DNA from: Blattamonas nauphoetae
Taxonomy: Eukaryota > Preaxostyla > Oxymonadida
Reading direction: 5' to 3'
DNA: 64,000 bases
Assembly: GCA_033064195.1 (NCBI GenBank)
Contig: JARBJD010000215.1
Coordinates: forward strand, 62,001 to 126,000
Shown: positions 44,805 to 56,205 of the stretch, one piece after another
Layout: every line of letters starts with the position of its first letter
Position numbering within the stretch: the stretch's first letter is position 1
The notes under the pieces: model-generated
The model's input: the letters and a program-made list of their open reading frames with translations, nothing else
The model's database searches: none
What the model was told of the DNA's origin: nothing
Made by a program: the position numbers and the translations under genes

Positions 44805-45460
44805 GACGATTCGGGAGAAGCGGAAGAGTGACGATTGGGAGAAGCGGGCGAGAGTGACGATTGGGAGAAGCGGGCGAGAGTGACGATTGGGGAGAAGCGG
44901 GCGAGAGTGACGATTGGGGAGAAGCGGGCGAGAGTGACGATTGGGGAGAAGCGGGCGAGTGACGATTGGGGAGAAGCGGGCGAGAGTGACGATTGGGGAG
45001 AAGCGGGCGAGAGTGACGATTCAGGGAGAAGCGGGCGAGTGATGATTCAGGAGAGAAGCGGGCGAGAAGTGATGATTCGGGAGAAGCGGGCGAGAGTGAT
45101 GATTCGGGAGATGCGGGCGAGAGTGATGATTCGGGAGAAGCGGGCGAGAGTGACGATTGGGGAGAAGCGATTGGGGAGAAGTGGCGAGAGTGATGATTCG
45201 GGAGAAGCGGGCGAGAGTGACGATTGGGGAGAAGCGGGCGAGTGACGATTGGGGAGAAGCGGGCGAGAGTGACGATTGGGGAGAAGCGGGCGAGAGTGAC
45301 GATTGGGGAGAAGCGGGCGAGAGTGACGATTGGGGAGAAGCGGGCGAGAGTGATGATTCGGGAGATGCGGGCGAGAGTGACGATTGGGGAGAAGCGGGCG
45401 AGAGTGACGATTGGGGAGATGCGGGCGAGAGTGATGATTCGGGAGAGTTGGCTGATGATG
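44805..45460. repeat. 27-bp GA-rich minisatellite
   Basis: About two dozen head-to-tail copies of a 27-bp unit (GAGAAGCGGGCGAGAGTGAC then GATTGGG), with variants GATTCGG and shortened units. Because 27 is a multiple of three, the minus strand reads it as a nine-residue repeat (SPASPQSSL, or LLPNRHSRP in another frame). Part of it (45047 and up) serves as the 3' coding end of the ARM-like gene. Several units are shorter by one to several bases, so the frame changes along the array and lengths probably vary between strains. Confidence 0.9.
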
Positions 45461-46985
45461 TGCTAGGAGGATGTGGTTTTGATTGTCGAATGGTGGGGTG
45501 AAGAGGAGTGCCTCGGTGTGTGGTGTGGACTGGCCAAATTGGTTCGAGAAGACAGACACAGCAGCTGTCGACAGCTCGTTGTTCGTGCTCGCAGTGGAGA
45601 GAATGAGGAAAGTGAGATGAGATGCCCTGATTGAGTTGAACTCGTCGCTGTTTTGTGTCAGATCCATCTTCACGTCTGCAATCGCGTTGAGCAGCACAAC
45701 CCAATTAGGAGTCGCTCTCCCAAAGTCCAGACAGCGTGGTTCAGATAGCACTTCTGGCACCACTCGAATAGAATTCACTGCAGTGGAAATGGCGATGTCC
45801 AAAATGTGGCCAGTGTTGTTCTCGATGATGCGTCGGAAGAATTCAGGGTTTGTATTGGCCAATCGGAGGAAGGAGCTGGCAGGGTCGGTGAACGAGCGAG
45901 GGGAGAGGAGGGAGCGGAGAGGGAATGTTGGGTCGAGGAGCGGTTCGCTGAGTTTGGTGACGAGAGGAGACGAAGACTGGCTGAGTGCGGAGATCAGGTT
46001 CAGGTGTCGATCGTGACGGAAGGGAGTGTCGGAGGGAGAGGAGGAGATGTCGACTGATTTGAGAAACGAATCGATGAGGTCGGGAGGGGCTGAAGATGAC
46101 GATGAACAGAAGAGAAGGTGGCTGTGTGTTGGAAGCATTTGGAAAGAGCATTCAAATGACTGTTTTGATTGGCATAAATTTCGGAAGGAGCCTTGATAGT
46201 GAGCATGGTGATGAAGGCTTGGTTCCTCTCCATCAGATCCTAAAAACTAGGAATAAAACAGGAAAAGAGGGCCATACAGGGTAATTATGTGAGATGTTCA
46301 TGATCCTTCACAATAGATGAAGATCGTGGGACATCCAGTGGCGATCAATTCATTCGCGTGAAAGGGTGAGGGAAAAGGAGGTGAGAGATATGACAGTCGT
46401 TTTACGAACTGCCATACCACAGTCAATGATGGCCCATGTCATTGACAAGCTATTGTTGAGGTTGACAGATAAATCATCGAAAAGGGACTGAAGAGCTCCA
46501 GAGAGAGATGACACAGAGATTGCGGGGCATATTAGAGTAAGTTGGGCAAGTTGGACGAGTTGAGGATGGTCTGCTCGATCAAACAGGATCTATTTGAAAA
46601 TCGAAAGAGGAAGTCCCGAGGAGTGTGAGAGAATGAAAATTTCTTCTTCATATGACACAGAAATAATCAATGATGGAGAAACAGACTGATTATTGTATGT
46701 GACTCAAGATCGACGTCCTGGAGAAGAAGAAAGCATGGAATGGCGAAAATAATGAATGAAAAGAGAGAACTTGACTCTCGTGTTGAGATACGGGTGTGCC
46801 AAGACGATGTTGGAGATCTGTTCGTTCACTTCCGATCATGTGGTTCATGCATCCTGAAAGAGAAAAAATGGAAAAGCGAAACCGTAAGATGATCAGTAGA
46901 AGAGAAATGAGAAATTGTGAAGACTGTTGAGGATCATGTCTCGATCTGACTCGACAGTGGAACAACTGGAATCGCATGTGAGATC
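45047..46985 (-). CDS. ARM-like protein ending in minisatellite-coded repeats
   Basis: This is a multi-exon gene. Upstream exons are seen as VNEQISNIVLAHPYLNTRVK (about 46830-46770) and LVQLAQLTLICPAISVSSLS through MTWAIIDCGMAVRKTTVI (about 46590-46390). They lead to the main exon with LIDSFLKSVDISSSPSD, FLRLANTNPEFFRRIIENN and CLDFGRATPNWVVLLNAIAD (46138-45500). The helix pattern fits ARM/HEAT-type repeats of a kind I associate with oxymonads. After FDNQNHILLAHH the frame enters the 27-bp minisatellite and encodes about 140 residues of Leu-Pro-Asn-His-Ser-type repeats before a stop at 45047. The array may have invaded the 3' end and replaced the original terminus. Exon borders and the start codon are uncertain; function unknown. 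Confidence 0.5.
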
Positions 46986-47068
46986 ATGAGTGAAAACGAG
47001 AAGTAAGTACTGAGAAGAAAAAGAATACCGTTTTGTAATTGTTTGGATTCGTGGAGATGCTGTCAGAA

Positions 47069-47580
47069 CGAAGAGGAGGAGTCGGAGTCGGTCTGACAGG
47101 CCGACTTTTTGTCCGATGTTGGGGAAGGACAGACCGACTCAGGGACTCTTGATCTACGACGTGTTGAACATTAATTTTGAGAAATATGAGATGAACCAAT
47201 TATAGAGATGTTGTGAATCAAAAATGAGAAAAAGGAAACAATAAAGTGACCCTGGCGGGATTCGATCCTGGGTCCGGGGAGCAAAAAGCTTATGTGCTAC
47301 CACTCGACTAAAGGGCAGTTCAAAAAAAGTCGCCGACTGTTTTATTTTTAGGGACTGGACTCGATGTTCTCAGACCGACCACTGCCCATGCCTACCCGCA
47401 AGAGTCACTTTATTGTTCACTTTTTCTCATTTTTGATTCACAACATCTCTATAATTAGTTCATCTCATTTTTCTCGAAATTAATGTTCAACACGTCGAAG
47501 ATCAAGAGTCCCAGAGTCGGTCTGTCCTTCCCCAACATCGGACAAAAAGTCGGCCTGACCGACCGACTCCGACTCCTTCG
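47069..47580. mobile_element. 512-bp palindromic element around a tRNA-like core
   Basis: Arms 47069-47250 and 47404-47580 are inverted copies of about 180 bp with scattered differences. Both contain GACTTTTTGTCCGATGTTGG, AACATTAATTT and AACATCTCTATAATT in matching order. Tips read CGAAGAGGAGGAGTCGGAGT and its complement ACTCCGACTCCTTCG. The middle holds an inverted tRNA-derived core. No open frame of note. It looks like a MITE or foldback whose centre is, or was entered by, a SINE. Confidence 0.75.
47251..47403 (-). repeat. Second tRNA-derived SINE-like copy
   Basis: On the minus strand this matches the copy at 44405 from TAGGCATGGGCAGTGGTCGG through GAGTCCAGTCCCTAAAAATA to an A box TAGTCGAGTGG and the B box GGATCGAATCC. 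Unlike the first copy, its acceptor-stem ends no longer pair, and the anticodon stem is poor, so it cannot be a functional tRNA. It fills the centre of the palindromic element exactly. Confidence 0.65.
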
Positions 47581-48529
47581 TTTTATTCAAACACCTTTTC
47601 CACGGCTTTAGCAAATTGTAAAATGGTGTTTTATTTCATCTCAATTCTAAATATTGAATTTCACTCACAATCCCACTCAAAATATCTCCTTGTCCCACAG
47701 CCGGTTCAGAACGAGCTGTGATCCTCAACCCTATCATCAAACCCTCTCTTATTTTCTTCGAAGTGTGTTTTCTTCTAATTTTCAGTATTTCTTCGCTCAT
47801 AATCTTCATCTAAGCAGATGCATCATTCGTCCTCGTCAATTTTTTCTGTCGCTTAATTCTTGTCAACTCGGCTGTGTTCACGGGATACTATTGAACCTTT
47901 TGCTTCGGTTTATCTTTCCTCTTGAAACATCTTTTGTCATCTGTGCTCAGATTCATACTGTCAACCAGAATTACCTTTTCTGAATCTGTACTGGATCTAT
48001 CAACTCTCTCAAACCTCCTAATCACCGAGCATCTGTAGTCCTGTCGGAATTGAACTCCTGTTTCACCCGAATACCTCACCATTCTGGCAATCTCCATCGC
48101 GAAACTCTCCTCATCTGCTTCCTCTCACCATGAACATCATACCCTCATCAAATCTGCCATATTTCCACAGACTAAGATGGTTGTGGATTCTTTGGTGCGT
48201 GAGTGTTTGAAGTGACTGGACGTTGATTGACTTCGCCACCTCTCACTGTCAGGTGCTCTCTCCGATCAGACGATCAGCATCATCTTCCACCATCCACTGA
48301 ATCTGCTTTTCAAATTGATACATCCTCATTTCAGCCAATTTAAACCACACATCGTTTGCCTGCTTTGAATTTTTGACGACTTATCTTCTTGCACCTCTAG
48401 CCAATTATCAGAAGCAATAATCATAGATATAACATCAATGAAACATCATCCATCGTGTGCTATTCGCCCTTTCCTGTCTTTTTTGTCTGATTTTTCTCTT
48501 AAATCGTCTTTGATCATCGTCATCATCGT
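47581..48529. other. Coding-like debris, no gene resolved
   Basis: The plus strand shows short coding-like pieces in changing frames (LSTRITFSESVLDLSTLSNL near 47960; YLTILAISIAKLSSSASSHH near 48080; PQTKMVVDSLVRECLK near 48175). They resemble helices of the ARM-like genes seen elsewhere in the window. Either several very short exons of an unrecognised gene or a decayed copy is present. I cannot assemble a gene. Confidence 0.3.
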
Positions 48530-50059
48530 TTGTTCAACCCTCCAGCCATGGTTGCCTTCCTCGCATCATCGGTCGACAAGTCCACCTTCCCATCTGTCTT
48601 CACTCTCCCCATTCCGCCCTTTATTGACACAAGTTCTGCTTCATTTCCGTCGACTGAACAACTCGAAAATCTCAACAAACCCACGCTATCATCAACCCAA
48701 ACCACATTCATCAACACACTCAGCACACCAGCCACATCACAATCATTCCCATCCGGACACACACCAATCTCATATCGCTCTCCTCCATTGCGCACAGTCC
48801 ACCCAACTCTGATCGCGTCTTCTCCCATCGTCTCGTCTCTTCCCGCCCCTATCTCTCCACAATTATCTTCCTCAACAATATTGATCCTGGTGATGCACAT
48901 TTTTGCGAGATACGCCCAACCTGAACACATCCAATTTTCTCTCGACGAATTGAGGAATGTGATAGTGGAAATGCTGTCCGACGGGGATTTAATGCTAACA
49001 GTGTCGCACAACATTATTGAAAAAGACCTGACAGCTCAGAAATTGGATGTCCAAAACAACGGAAGGTTGGCACCTCCAGAGAACGGTCTGAAGAACCCAA
49101 TTTCGAGTTTTACTCAACGTGAATACACAACGAAGCAAAGAAATGAAAAGAATATATCGGACCAGCAAGATTATCCGCAAGATGTGTCGGGATTATCGAA
49201 GAGAACAGGCAGAAAGCAGAGACAAAAGCGGGCTCACATTCAATTGAGATTTCGAAATTCCTACTCCTCAACACTTCCAACAGACGGTCCGAACGACCAC
49301 GTATCCCACACATTCCCATCTGAGATTCGTGAAACTAGCTGATTGTCGCAGAGACAGTCCACTCCCCCGCACTTCCTGGAAGCTGGCACAACCAGACTCA
49401 ACCTCCCACAAACACTCATCCTTCGCGAAACCGCCGATTTTGGAGTGGTTTACGAAGGAAGAAGCAAGGGATGCAAGATAATCTCTGGTGCTGCCAGTTG
49501 AGAATTGGACATGAAATGGAATGGATTGGGGAGGAGGGAGGATGTGTGGAGAGTAAGGCAGAGGAGACGGAGAGGAGAGTTAATCTCTCTTGTCGGCTCC
49601 ATCCAGTCCAATCCAGCCATCCACTCTCCACTACTCCCAACACTCGTTTTCTGTTCACTCCCACCACTTCCTCATCCAACATACGCTCCTCCAACGAGTG
49701 TCGCTGTCCCAGAACGACTTCACTACACACAAACACACCACCCACAGCACGACGCTGAGCTGGACAATCTTGTGACAGGCGTGGCGCTGCTTCTTCCGAT
49801 CGATTGTCCACGAAAGAAAGAACGGATGGACCGCGCACAACCAAATCAAACTCGATTCACAGACATGAAATCGACGCCAGCGAATGATCGATTTCAGATC
49901 TCGCTATGGCCGACACTAGAGACGAGAGGAGCTTCATCGTTTGTTGTTGAAGTGATTGGAAAGCTGGGAAAGAGGAAGAAGGATGAAGACAAGAAGAAGG
50001 AAGAGGAGTATAACTTACTGAACACGAATATAAAGCTAATTCATCCACTTTTGATGTAA
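48530..50059 (+). pseudogene. Uncharacterised protein gene, interrupted
   Basis: One plus-strand frame runs from 48530 to 50059 with in-frame stops at about 49340 and 49500; no other frame is as open. The first part (ATG near 48548: MVAFLASSVDKSTFPSVF) is Ser/Thr/Pro-rich, with one helical segment (FSLDELRNVIVEMLSDGDLM). The later part reads TLILRETADFGVVYEGRSKG, LDMKWNGLGRREDVWRVRQR and LDNLVTGVALLLPIDC. No family is recognised. Introns removing both stops are possible but I see no clear splice pairs, so I call it a probable pseudogene or an uncharacterised spliced gene. Confidence 0.35.
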
Positions 50060-50117
50060 TTCGTGTCGAAAGAAGGAAAATCGTGATGTGTTGCTTGAAA
50101 TGGGAAAGATCCCTCTG

Positions 50118-50170
50118 AAGAGCAGTCGGTCGGTCGACGAGCAGTCGGACCGACCGCTGCCCATGCCTAC
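50118..50170 (-). repeat. Fragment of the SINE tail
   Basis: On the minus strand this reads GTAGGCATGGGCAGCGGTCG and continues through a hairpin-rich stretch ending in GACCGACTGCTCTTC. It is almost identical to 44548-44600. It lacks the tRNA-like part, so it is either a truncated copy or an independent short repeat to which the tRNA-like core was joined. Confidence 0.75.
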
Positions 50171-52140
50171 TTAGAAACATGATGAAGAACATTTTTTTGT
50201 GAAATGAGGTATCAATCTGGGGATATCAAAAACTGAGAAAGAACTTCACTACCTTGATGGAGGCTCTCCATTTTAAGAGAAAAGTGCCATCTGTGAGATT
50301 TGGAGGTAAGCGAAAAACAGAAAACTGTAGTTGGGTCAAAGTTTATGAGAATCAGCAAGGATCTGAAAGTGAGAAGACGATTGTTTTAGAAAAGGGAAAC
50401 CACTCATGAAGGATCGTCGTTGGGATTGAGAGATACATGAGAAAATGAAATGGGTTTTACTGTTATCAACTCAAAAGACTTTAGATGCTTCCCTTTTTTC
50501 ACCCATTTTTTAATTTTTTGAGACATATCGGGAAGAATCGCCCATTTGCCAAATCATCTTTAGTCGGTTTTTTTGCTCTTTCTCATCCAAATTCTGGAGA
50601 AGCAGAATGGTTGCCACGAATGGAATGGAATGACGCGAATCCAGCGACGTCAAAAAAATGATAGTGTGCTTCTCCTCCAATGCGATCAAAGGAGTGACAA
50701 TTTGACTCTGTTTCCACAGATCTTTCTAATGAGATAGGAGCAGGGTTCGAAACTGCCCCAGGGGGGTTCTTTTCACAGATATGTCTGTATTGACAGTCTG
50801 TGCCTCTGTATACCTGTCTGTAAGTTTGTCTGTAGTCGATCCAGTTTGTGTACACCGAATATGTGGATCGAGACCTCTCATTTCAACAATTGTTCTCTTC
50901 TTAATATCATCTCAATGACACATTTTCAAAACTTTTTGTAACAATTCGGTCGAAAACTCACTTTCTATGGGCGGATTCTGAGATCTTCGGTCAATAAGCG
51001 ATTTGACAACTTTAAGAGCCCAAACGCTCGCTCCAACCTCCCATCAGAGCTCATTTCAACAGACAATCTTTTTGAGCCCTGAATACGCTTCTGCTCATAC
51101 CTGAAAGTTTGTTTCATGTTTTTTGTCTTATCAATGTCGTGAATCGATAATATTTCTGTTTCATTTCTCCTTGGACACTGTTTCTTTCAGCATAAGTGGA
51201 AACTGATCGACATTCGACCTCTCAACATCGATCAATTGTGACTCTGGAGAAAACTCCTCAATTGGTCACGTGATCCCATTAATTCTCTGAGAATTGTGAT
51301 TTATCTCGGGTAAAATGTGTGATTCTTCACTTTTCTCATTCTTTGATTGCAATAGTCGTTGATTTGGTCGTGAACAAAAAAACATGCCTTTTCATCCTAT
51401 TGAATTGCTGATCACAAAAAAGAAAGTCTCAGCTGAGCTTTATCACAACGTTTATACGAAAAAAAATTGAAAAAAAGGTATTGTGACCTGATTGGTCGTC
51501 TGTGGAAATTTGGAACCCTGGATAGGAGAGTATTCTTCTTCAAGTCGTTCCAACTTCGCTCTTTCTGTGTGTCAGACTGAATTACGTGATTGACACAACT
51601 TTGCAAAATTTCAGTTCCTTGTTTAATCCAATCGGACATGATGTGTGAAATCACTCACATGTGATTCAAACTGTAATCGGTACAGAAAAACGGAGTATTG
51701 ATCAGATTCAAGATGAAAAAAGTGAGAAAACTCATTTCTGATGTATTTTCGGGGAAAGACCAGTCATCGATACGTTTATCACATTGGAGTCTCATTGGAC
51801 TTTTTAGATTTGTCAGAGTCTCAGTTGATAGTTGAGTAGTGATTGGAACTCCTGGGTTCAACCTGGTTGTTGCCTGTGGGATGTCCGTTGAATGGGAGTG
51901 TGGGGAGGTCTTTCGCACTGCTCGGATCGTCACGAAAGTACCTCTCAATTTGGTCGATGAATCAGGGGTTTAGTATTGTGTTCACGGTTCTCAAAATGGA
52001 GTAGCAGGCCCACATTTCATGTGTATTTTATGTAAAATGTTCAAATCCCTCTTTGTGACAAATTTGATCCTCGGTTTTACTTCTCCAATCAGGAAAAAAA
52101 TCCCTCATGAATCATCTCGCGAACATGAATCTGTTGAGTT
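50171..52140. other. AT-rich intergenic DNA without genes
   Basis: No convincing coding sequence. Around 50780-50830 there is a short run of GTCTGTA/TACAGAC-type units, and AT-rich homopolymers occur near 50500 and 51460. Open frames here are short and have no protein-like composition. Confidence 0.5.
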
Positions 52141-52840
52141 TCAGCCTTTTTGCTCCAAGAGAACCGAAGAAAAAGGTGTGACAAAAGAGAATACTACATC
52201 CAATTGAATGCGTCGATTCCTGATTGTCGAGAAAAAGTCATCCCGTTCATCGAAAAAGCCAACATTCTGGTGTTTGAACTGATTCTCAGCGATGTAGTGT
52301 GGATGAAACCATCTTGGGACTCCAAATTCTGGCAACCAGAAGCGGATAATCCTCCAAAGAGCCTCCACGTGATTGGTTGTTGTCCTGGCGTCTTCATCAG
52401 TCCATTGACTCTTGGAATGATTCACAATATCACGTTCAATGATGTCTTTGATTGTGTCGTGATCTCTCTTCTCGACCATCTCTAAGAAAGAGTGTTCTGG
52501 ATGGTTGGAAACGCATCCTCCAATCATCCAATATCCGGTTTTTTCATTCCCTCGATGTCCCTTTGAGGAGATGTAATTTCAGGATCATACACACAATTCG
52601 GAACTTCTTGAACCATTGAGTGATTGACTTCGTCGAACATTCTGAATCGATAGCAGTAATTTGGACAGAGTCGTTGTTCCAGTATCCATGAAAAATCTTG
52701 ATGATGATGGACAATGGGATATTTGTGTTTTTCATAATGGTTTGATCAAATATTGACAACTTCTTTTTCTCCTTCCCGCTACAGCGTTGGAATCGCGGGA
52801 TGTCACAGCCGATTCTGGCGGATGAAAGGTGCGTCAATAG
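52141..52840 (-). pseudogene. Decayed Merlin (IS1016/ISXO2-type) DNA transposase
   Basis: Two minus-strand frames cover this. The N-terminal part (52837-52544) reads FQRCSGKEKKKLSIFDQTIM, PLSIIIKIFHGYWNND and SITQWFKKFR, the zinc-finger/helix start of Merlin transposases. The C-terminal part (52527-52141) has GGCVSNHPEHSF, IVNHSKSQWTDEDARTTTNH, VEALWRIIRFWLPEFGVP and HYIAENQFKHQN, the typical NH-x-E-x-LWR region and end. The stretch with the first catalytic acid is missing or altered, and about 25 residues that should hold the second are absent before VNHS, so it is dead. The cysteine ladder at the N-terminus is reduced. I could not identify terminal inverted repeats. Confidence 0.75.
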
Positions 52841-53457
52841 CTTTTGACATTTCTTTCTTGTTTTCCTTCCACAATAATCAATTCTTCATCATTCTTTCTT
52901 GTTTTGTTCTTGTTTAATTATTTTTTCCATTGCATCAGAATGGAATCCAATAGAAATGAAGTGTCAGAAGAAGAGAAACATGATGAAGAGATTTCCAAAG
53001 AATTATTGTCAGGAAAACACAAACAGAGAAATAATGAGAGATTGATTAAAGTGAAATGAAGAGAATGATTTTTCAGAAGTTTTGAGAAAGATTTTGAGAA
53101 AAGAGAAAAATATGGAAGATATGATGGAAAGGAAGTTGATTGTGATTGGAGAAGGGGAGAAGGAGAAGATTGAGAAGGATTTGGAAAGAGTTGAGTGATA
53201 ATGGGGATGGTGGATGAGGTGTGTTTGAGCTACGGCCATAGTTAGTCATCAGCACCGGATCCCTTCAGACCTCCGAAGTTCAGCCGCCATAGCTTTATCT
53301 TCTCGTTTTCCAAATCCTTCATTTAGATTTTGAATTTTGTTTCGTTCTATGGCATTAACTGTTCTCGTTCAAACCTGAATCTCGGCCCAACATATTTATC
53401 CCACTTTTACAACCAATCACTCCCTTGATCTAGTTCTATCTACGTCAAATCAACTCG
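52841..53457. other. AT-rich intergenic DNA
   Basis: Contains A/G-rich stretches (52950-53200) that open short Lys/Glu-rich frames without protein character. No RNA gene, repeat or promoter that I can name. Confidence 0.4.
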
Positions 53458-55108
53458 TTGATGACGCACCAGTTGACCACACCCATCTTTCTTTCGCTCG
53501 ATCTTCATCCTCACCTCGCACACGGATTTCAAATATCCCCCAACGCACTCAACTCTCCACTCCTCACGCTTGCCTCCCCGCCCACCACACACCATCCATC
53601 GTCCGCAACGGACGATCCTCTCGCCAAACTCTTCTCACGACAACCCACCAAGCACTCCCCACTATCCATCAAAACGGTCTCCATCTCCACGTCCTCGATC
53701 AAACAGAACAAAAAGAGAAGAAGCCGAAAAGAAATTGGCGAAACAAGCTGAGCTGCCAACAACAAAATCAGCTATCTCAACAAAAACACAAAAACGAAGC
53801 AACCAACTTGAATCGGGGAATACGTCGACGTGGAAACAGATACTTGGACAATCCAACCCTTTCGAATTCATTCACTCTCTAAAGAAGAGAAAGCAAGACC
53901 CATCGACGCGAAACATCACCGACACTCCTCGCAATCCGATCGATGTGAAGTCAAGTCATTCAAAACACGAAAGTACAGACAAGTCACATCATCCTCCCTC
54001 GATTCCCCTCACATCTTTCCCAACCGACGCCACTCGACGATCCCCCAACGCCTTAAGGACAATCCTTCCACACTATTCCCGAGGCGATAGCGGGAATGGC
54101 GAAATATGACATCACAACCTCGGCACCAACAGAGATTGCCCCAAAGCATCAACCATCACAACTGAAAGGAAAAAACACACTAAACAACTCGGAGGGAAGG
54201 AGAAAAACAGTAAACGAGAAGAAGACAACATTCATGCCGGGCAGGTTTCGGAAAACCAGAAAGATAACAGAAATGATATCATCCAGAAGAAAAAACGATC
54301 ACAGTCTGAACCTCCCGAAGTATCCAACAATCTGAAACTTCACCTCCAAGTCCAAATCCGAACGAACCTGATAGCACACCGAATAATGACGAAAAGATCA
54401 GCATTGATCTTCACAGCCCTCCTGCCACCCCTAGACCGCAAAATGAAGCTCTGATTTCAGAAAGGACACTGAAAGAATCGATCAAATCCCAAATGAGAGC
54501 AAGAGAGAGGCATTGCAAAGCTGCGTGAGAGACACCTCACAAGGCTTGGTCACCATCAGATCAGCCACCGATGGCTACGAAAGTCAAATCAGGTCTCCCT
54601 GCCACATCAAAACAACAAAGTAAGGAAGAAATCAGGAGGAAAACAGGAAAAGAAGTCACTGAACAACAAGGCACAGGCTACCGTTTCGAATCAGCAAACG
54701 ATCGACTCATTCTTTCAGACAATACCCAGCCACCCGATGCTACCGTCAAAAGTTGAAGAGCCCACCAACATAGAACCCCTCATGATTCCCGCAGAAACAC
54801 TATCTCATCCAACCCCCGCAAACACAACACCCCACGACGACTTGCACATCAGCTGGAAACTTCGCTCCTCTTAGTTGTACCATTCTCGTTCCTTCACCAA
54901 TGAGCCTGTCCCATCTGCTTGGGTCAAAAGGTGTGAGTTGATCTTCAGAACGAAACCATCTCCAAGTAAGATGAATCAAGGAGAGCGGGAGAGATTGTTG
55001 ACTGGGTACGAATACTGCAAGAACATGAGAGCAGGGCACAAGCATGGTTTCAGTTCTCATATTGCGGCAAGGTTGAGCTCTTTCGTCAGCCGACAAAAGT
55101 TCAATTAG
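53458..55108 (+). pseudogene. Decayed disordered-protein gene
   Basis: Plus-strand coding-like sequence shifts between frames: LTTPIFLSLDLHPHLAHGFQ (53465), EEAEKKLAKQAELPTTKSAI (53715), HISWKLRSS near 54850 and VPSAWVKRCELIFRTKPSPS (54911). The composition is Ser/Thr/Lys/Pro-rich, like the disordered N-terminal half of the Src1-like protein, but no clear homology is visible. Many stops in every frame suggest a pseudogene; a gene with many short exons cannot be excluded. The purine-rich stretches and lack of a clear start keep confidence low. Confidence 0.3.
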
Positions 55109-55629
55109 GTACTGAAGTCCAGCAGAAGACACCGTTTTCCAAAGCTGCGAAAGTGGGATTGACATTTTGAGATTGCGTATTCTCTGTGTTTGCTGGAGGG
55201 CGATTCGACATAGCATGATTTCCTTCTGGGACGTATCAAATCTCAGCGAATCTTGATTTGAACTCAGAAAAAAATAGGACAGACCAGACACTTCCATGGT
55301 TGACAGTGTTTTGGATCGATACCTTGATATTGACAATATAGATCAATATATCACTTTTTTCATTAGCTTATTCATTTTGTCTTGTTCAGTGTAGGTTCTT
55401 TAGACCTCTCGATTGAGAGGGAGAGCCCTAGTTTGTTGAACAGTGAGACCGATACTAGAGTCTGGATGTGACTATGTCTTCTTCAAAACGTCCGTCGGAA
55501 GTCCTAAAACATATCAGGAAATTGAAGGATTATATGATTATAGTTCACATTTTTTGATTATTCGTGATCTTGTGCTGGTATCGAATCCATTTCAAGTTTT
55601 TACACCGTTTTCTTCATAAGTCATGGATG
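55109..55629. other. Intergenic DNA, nothing recognised
   Basis: The long minus-strand open frame that ends at 55336 overlaps the preceding debris and has no recognisable domain; its Trp/Cys/Val composition looks like an antisense shadow. No repeat or RNA gene seen. Confidence 0.35.
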
Positions 55630-56205
55630 TGTCATTAACCCTGGTCTTTCAGCAACCAGGAACCTGGGGTTGAAACAAACCATTTTGGTCAAACTAAGAA
55701 AAAAGACAATTTGAGCTTTTTCTCTCTTGGCGAATCGGAGAAATCCTCAAAAAAACCTCGTTTCTCACTCTTTTTGTTGTGTGTCCAAATCATCTCTCCA
55801 CAACCTGTGGACCAATTGTGATGAAATGTGCCATATAAACTTGTATTTTGGCGAAAAGCATTTTACAACAAAAAATGAAAATGTTTGGTATTTCACAAGT
55901 TGCGAAAAAACGCTATGTTTCTCGACCATCAGTTTTTTGGGACACAAAGTTTTGTTTGTGAGTCTTTTTTCAATATATTCATGCTATAAGCGCGTTTTAT
56001 TTGGTTTAAATCGGAGATCTGGTTGTGGAGATACGAGCTGAAAGAGTTTGAAAAATGTGTGCATTCTTTCTGGATGTAGTATTTTGAGGATTTCTCCGAT
56101 TCCACGGCGAATTGAATTCTTTAATGAATTGTTTTTCTTTGTTTGATCAAAACGGTTTCTTTCAACCCCAGGTTCCGGGTTGCTGACAGAACCAGGTTAA
56201 TGACA
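55630..56205. mobile_element. 576-bp MITE with long terminal inverted repeats
   Basis: The ends TGTCATTAACCCTGG and its inverted counterpart CCAGGTTAATGACA open repeats of about 120 bp. Matching inner blocks are GCAACCAGGAACCTGGGGTT versus AACCCCAGGTTCCGGGTTGC, and CGGAGAAATCCTCAAAA versus TTTTGAGGATTTCTCCG. Arms are about 80-85 percent alike by eye, so the insertion is not recent. The interior of about 330 bp has no meaningful open frame. A target duplication could not be fixed. No transposase of this family is in the window. Confidence 0.75.

Noticed and set aside
54800-55336. Minus-strand protein of 178 codons
   Set aside because: No domain; starts within AT-rich DNA and overlaps plus-strand coding debris.
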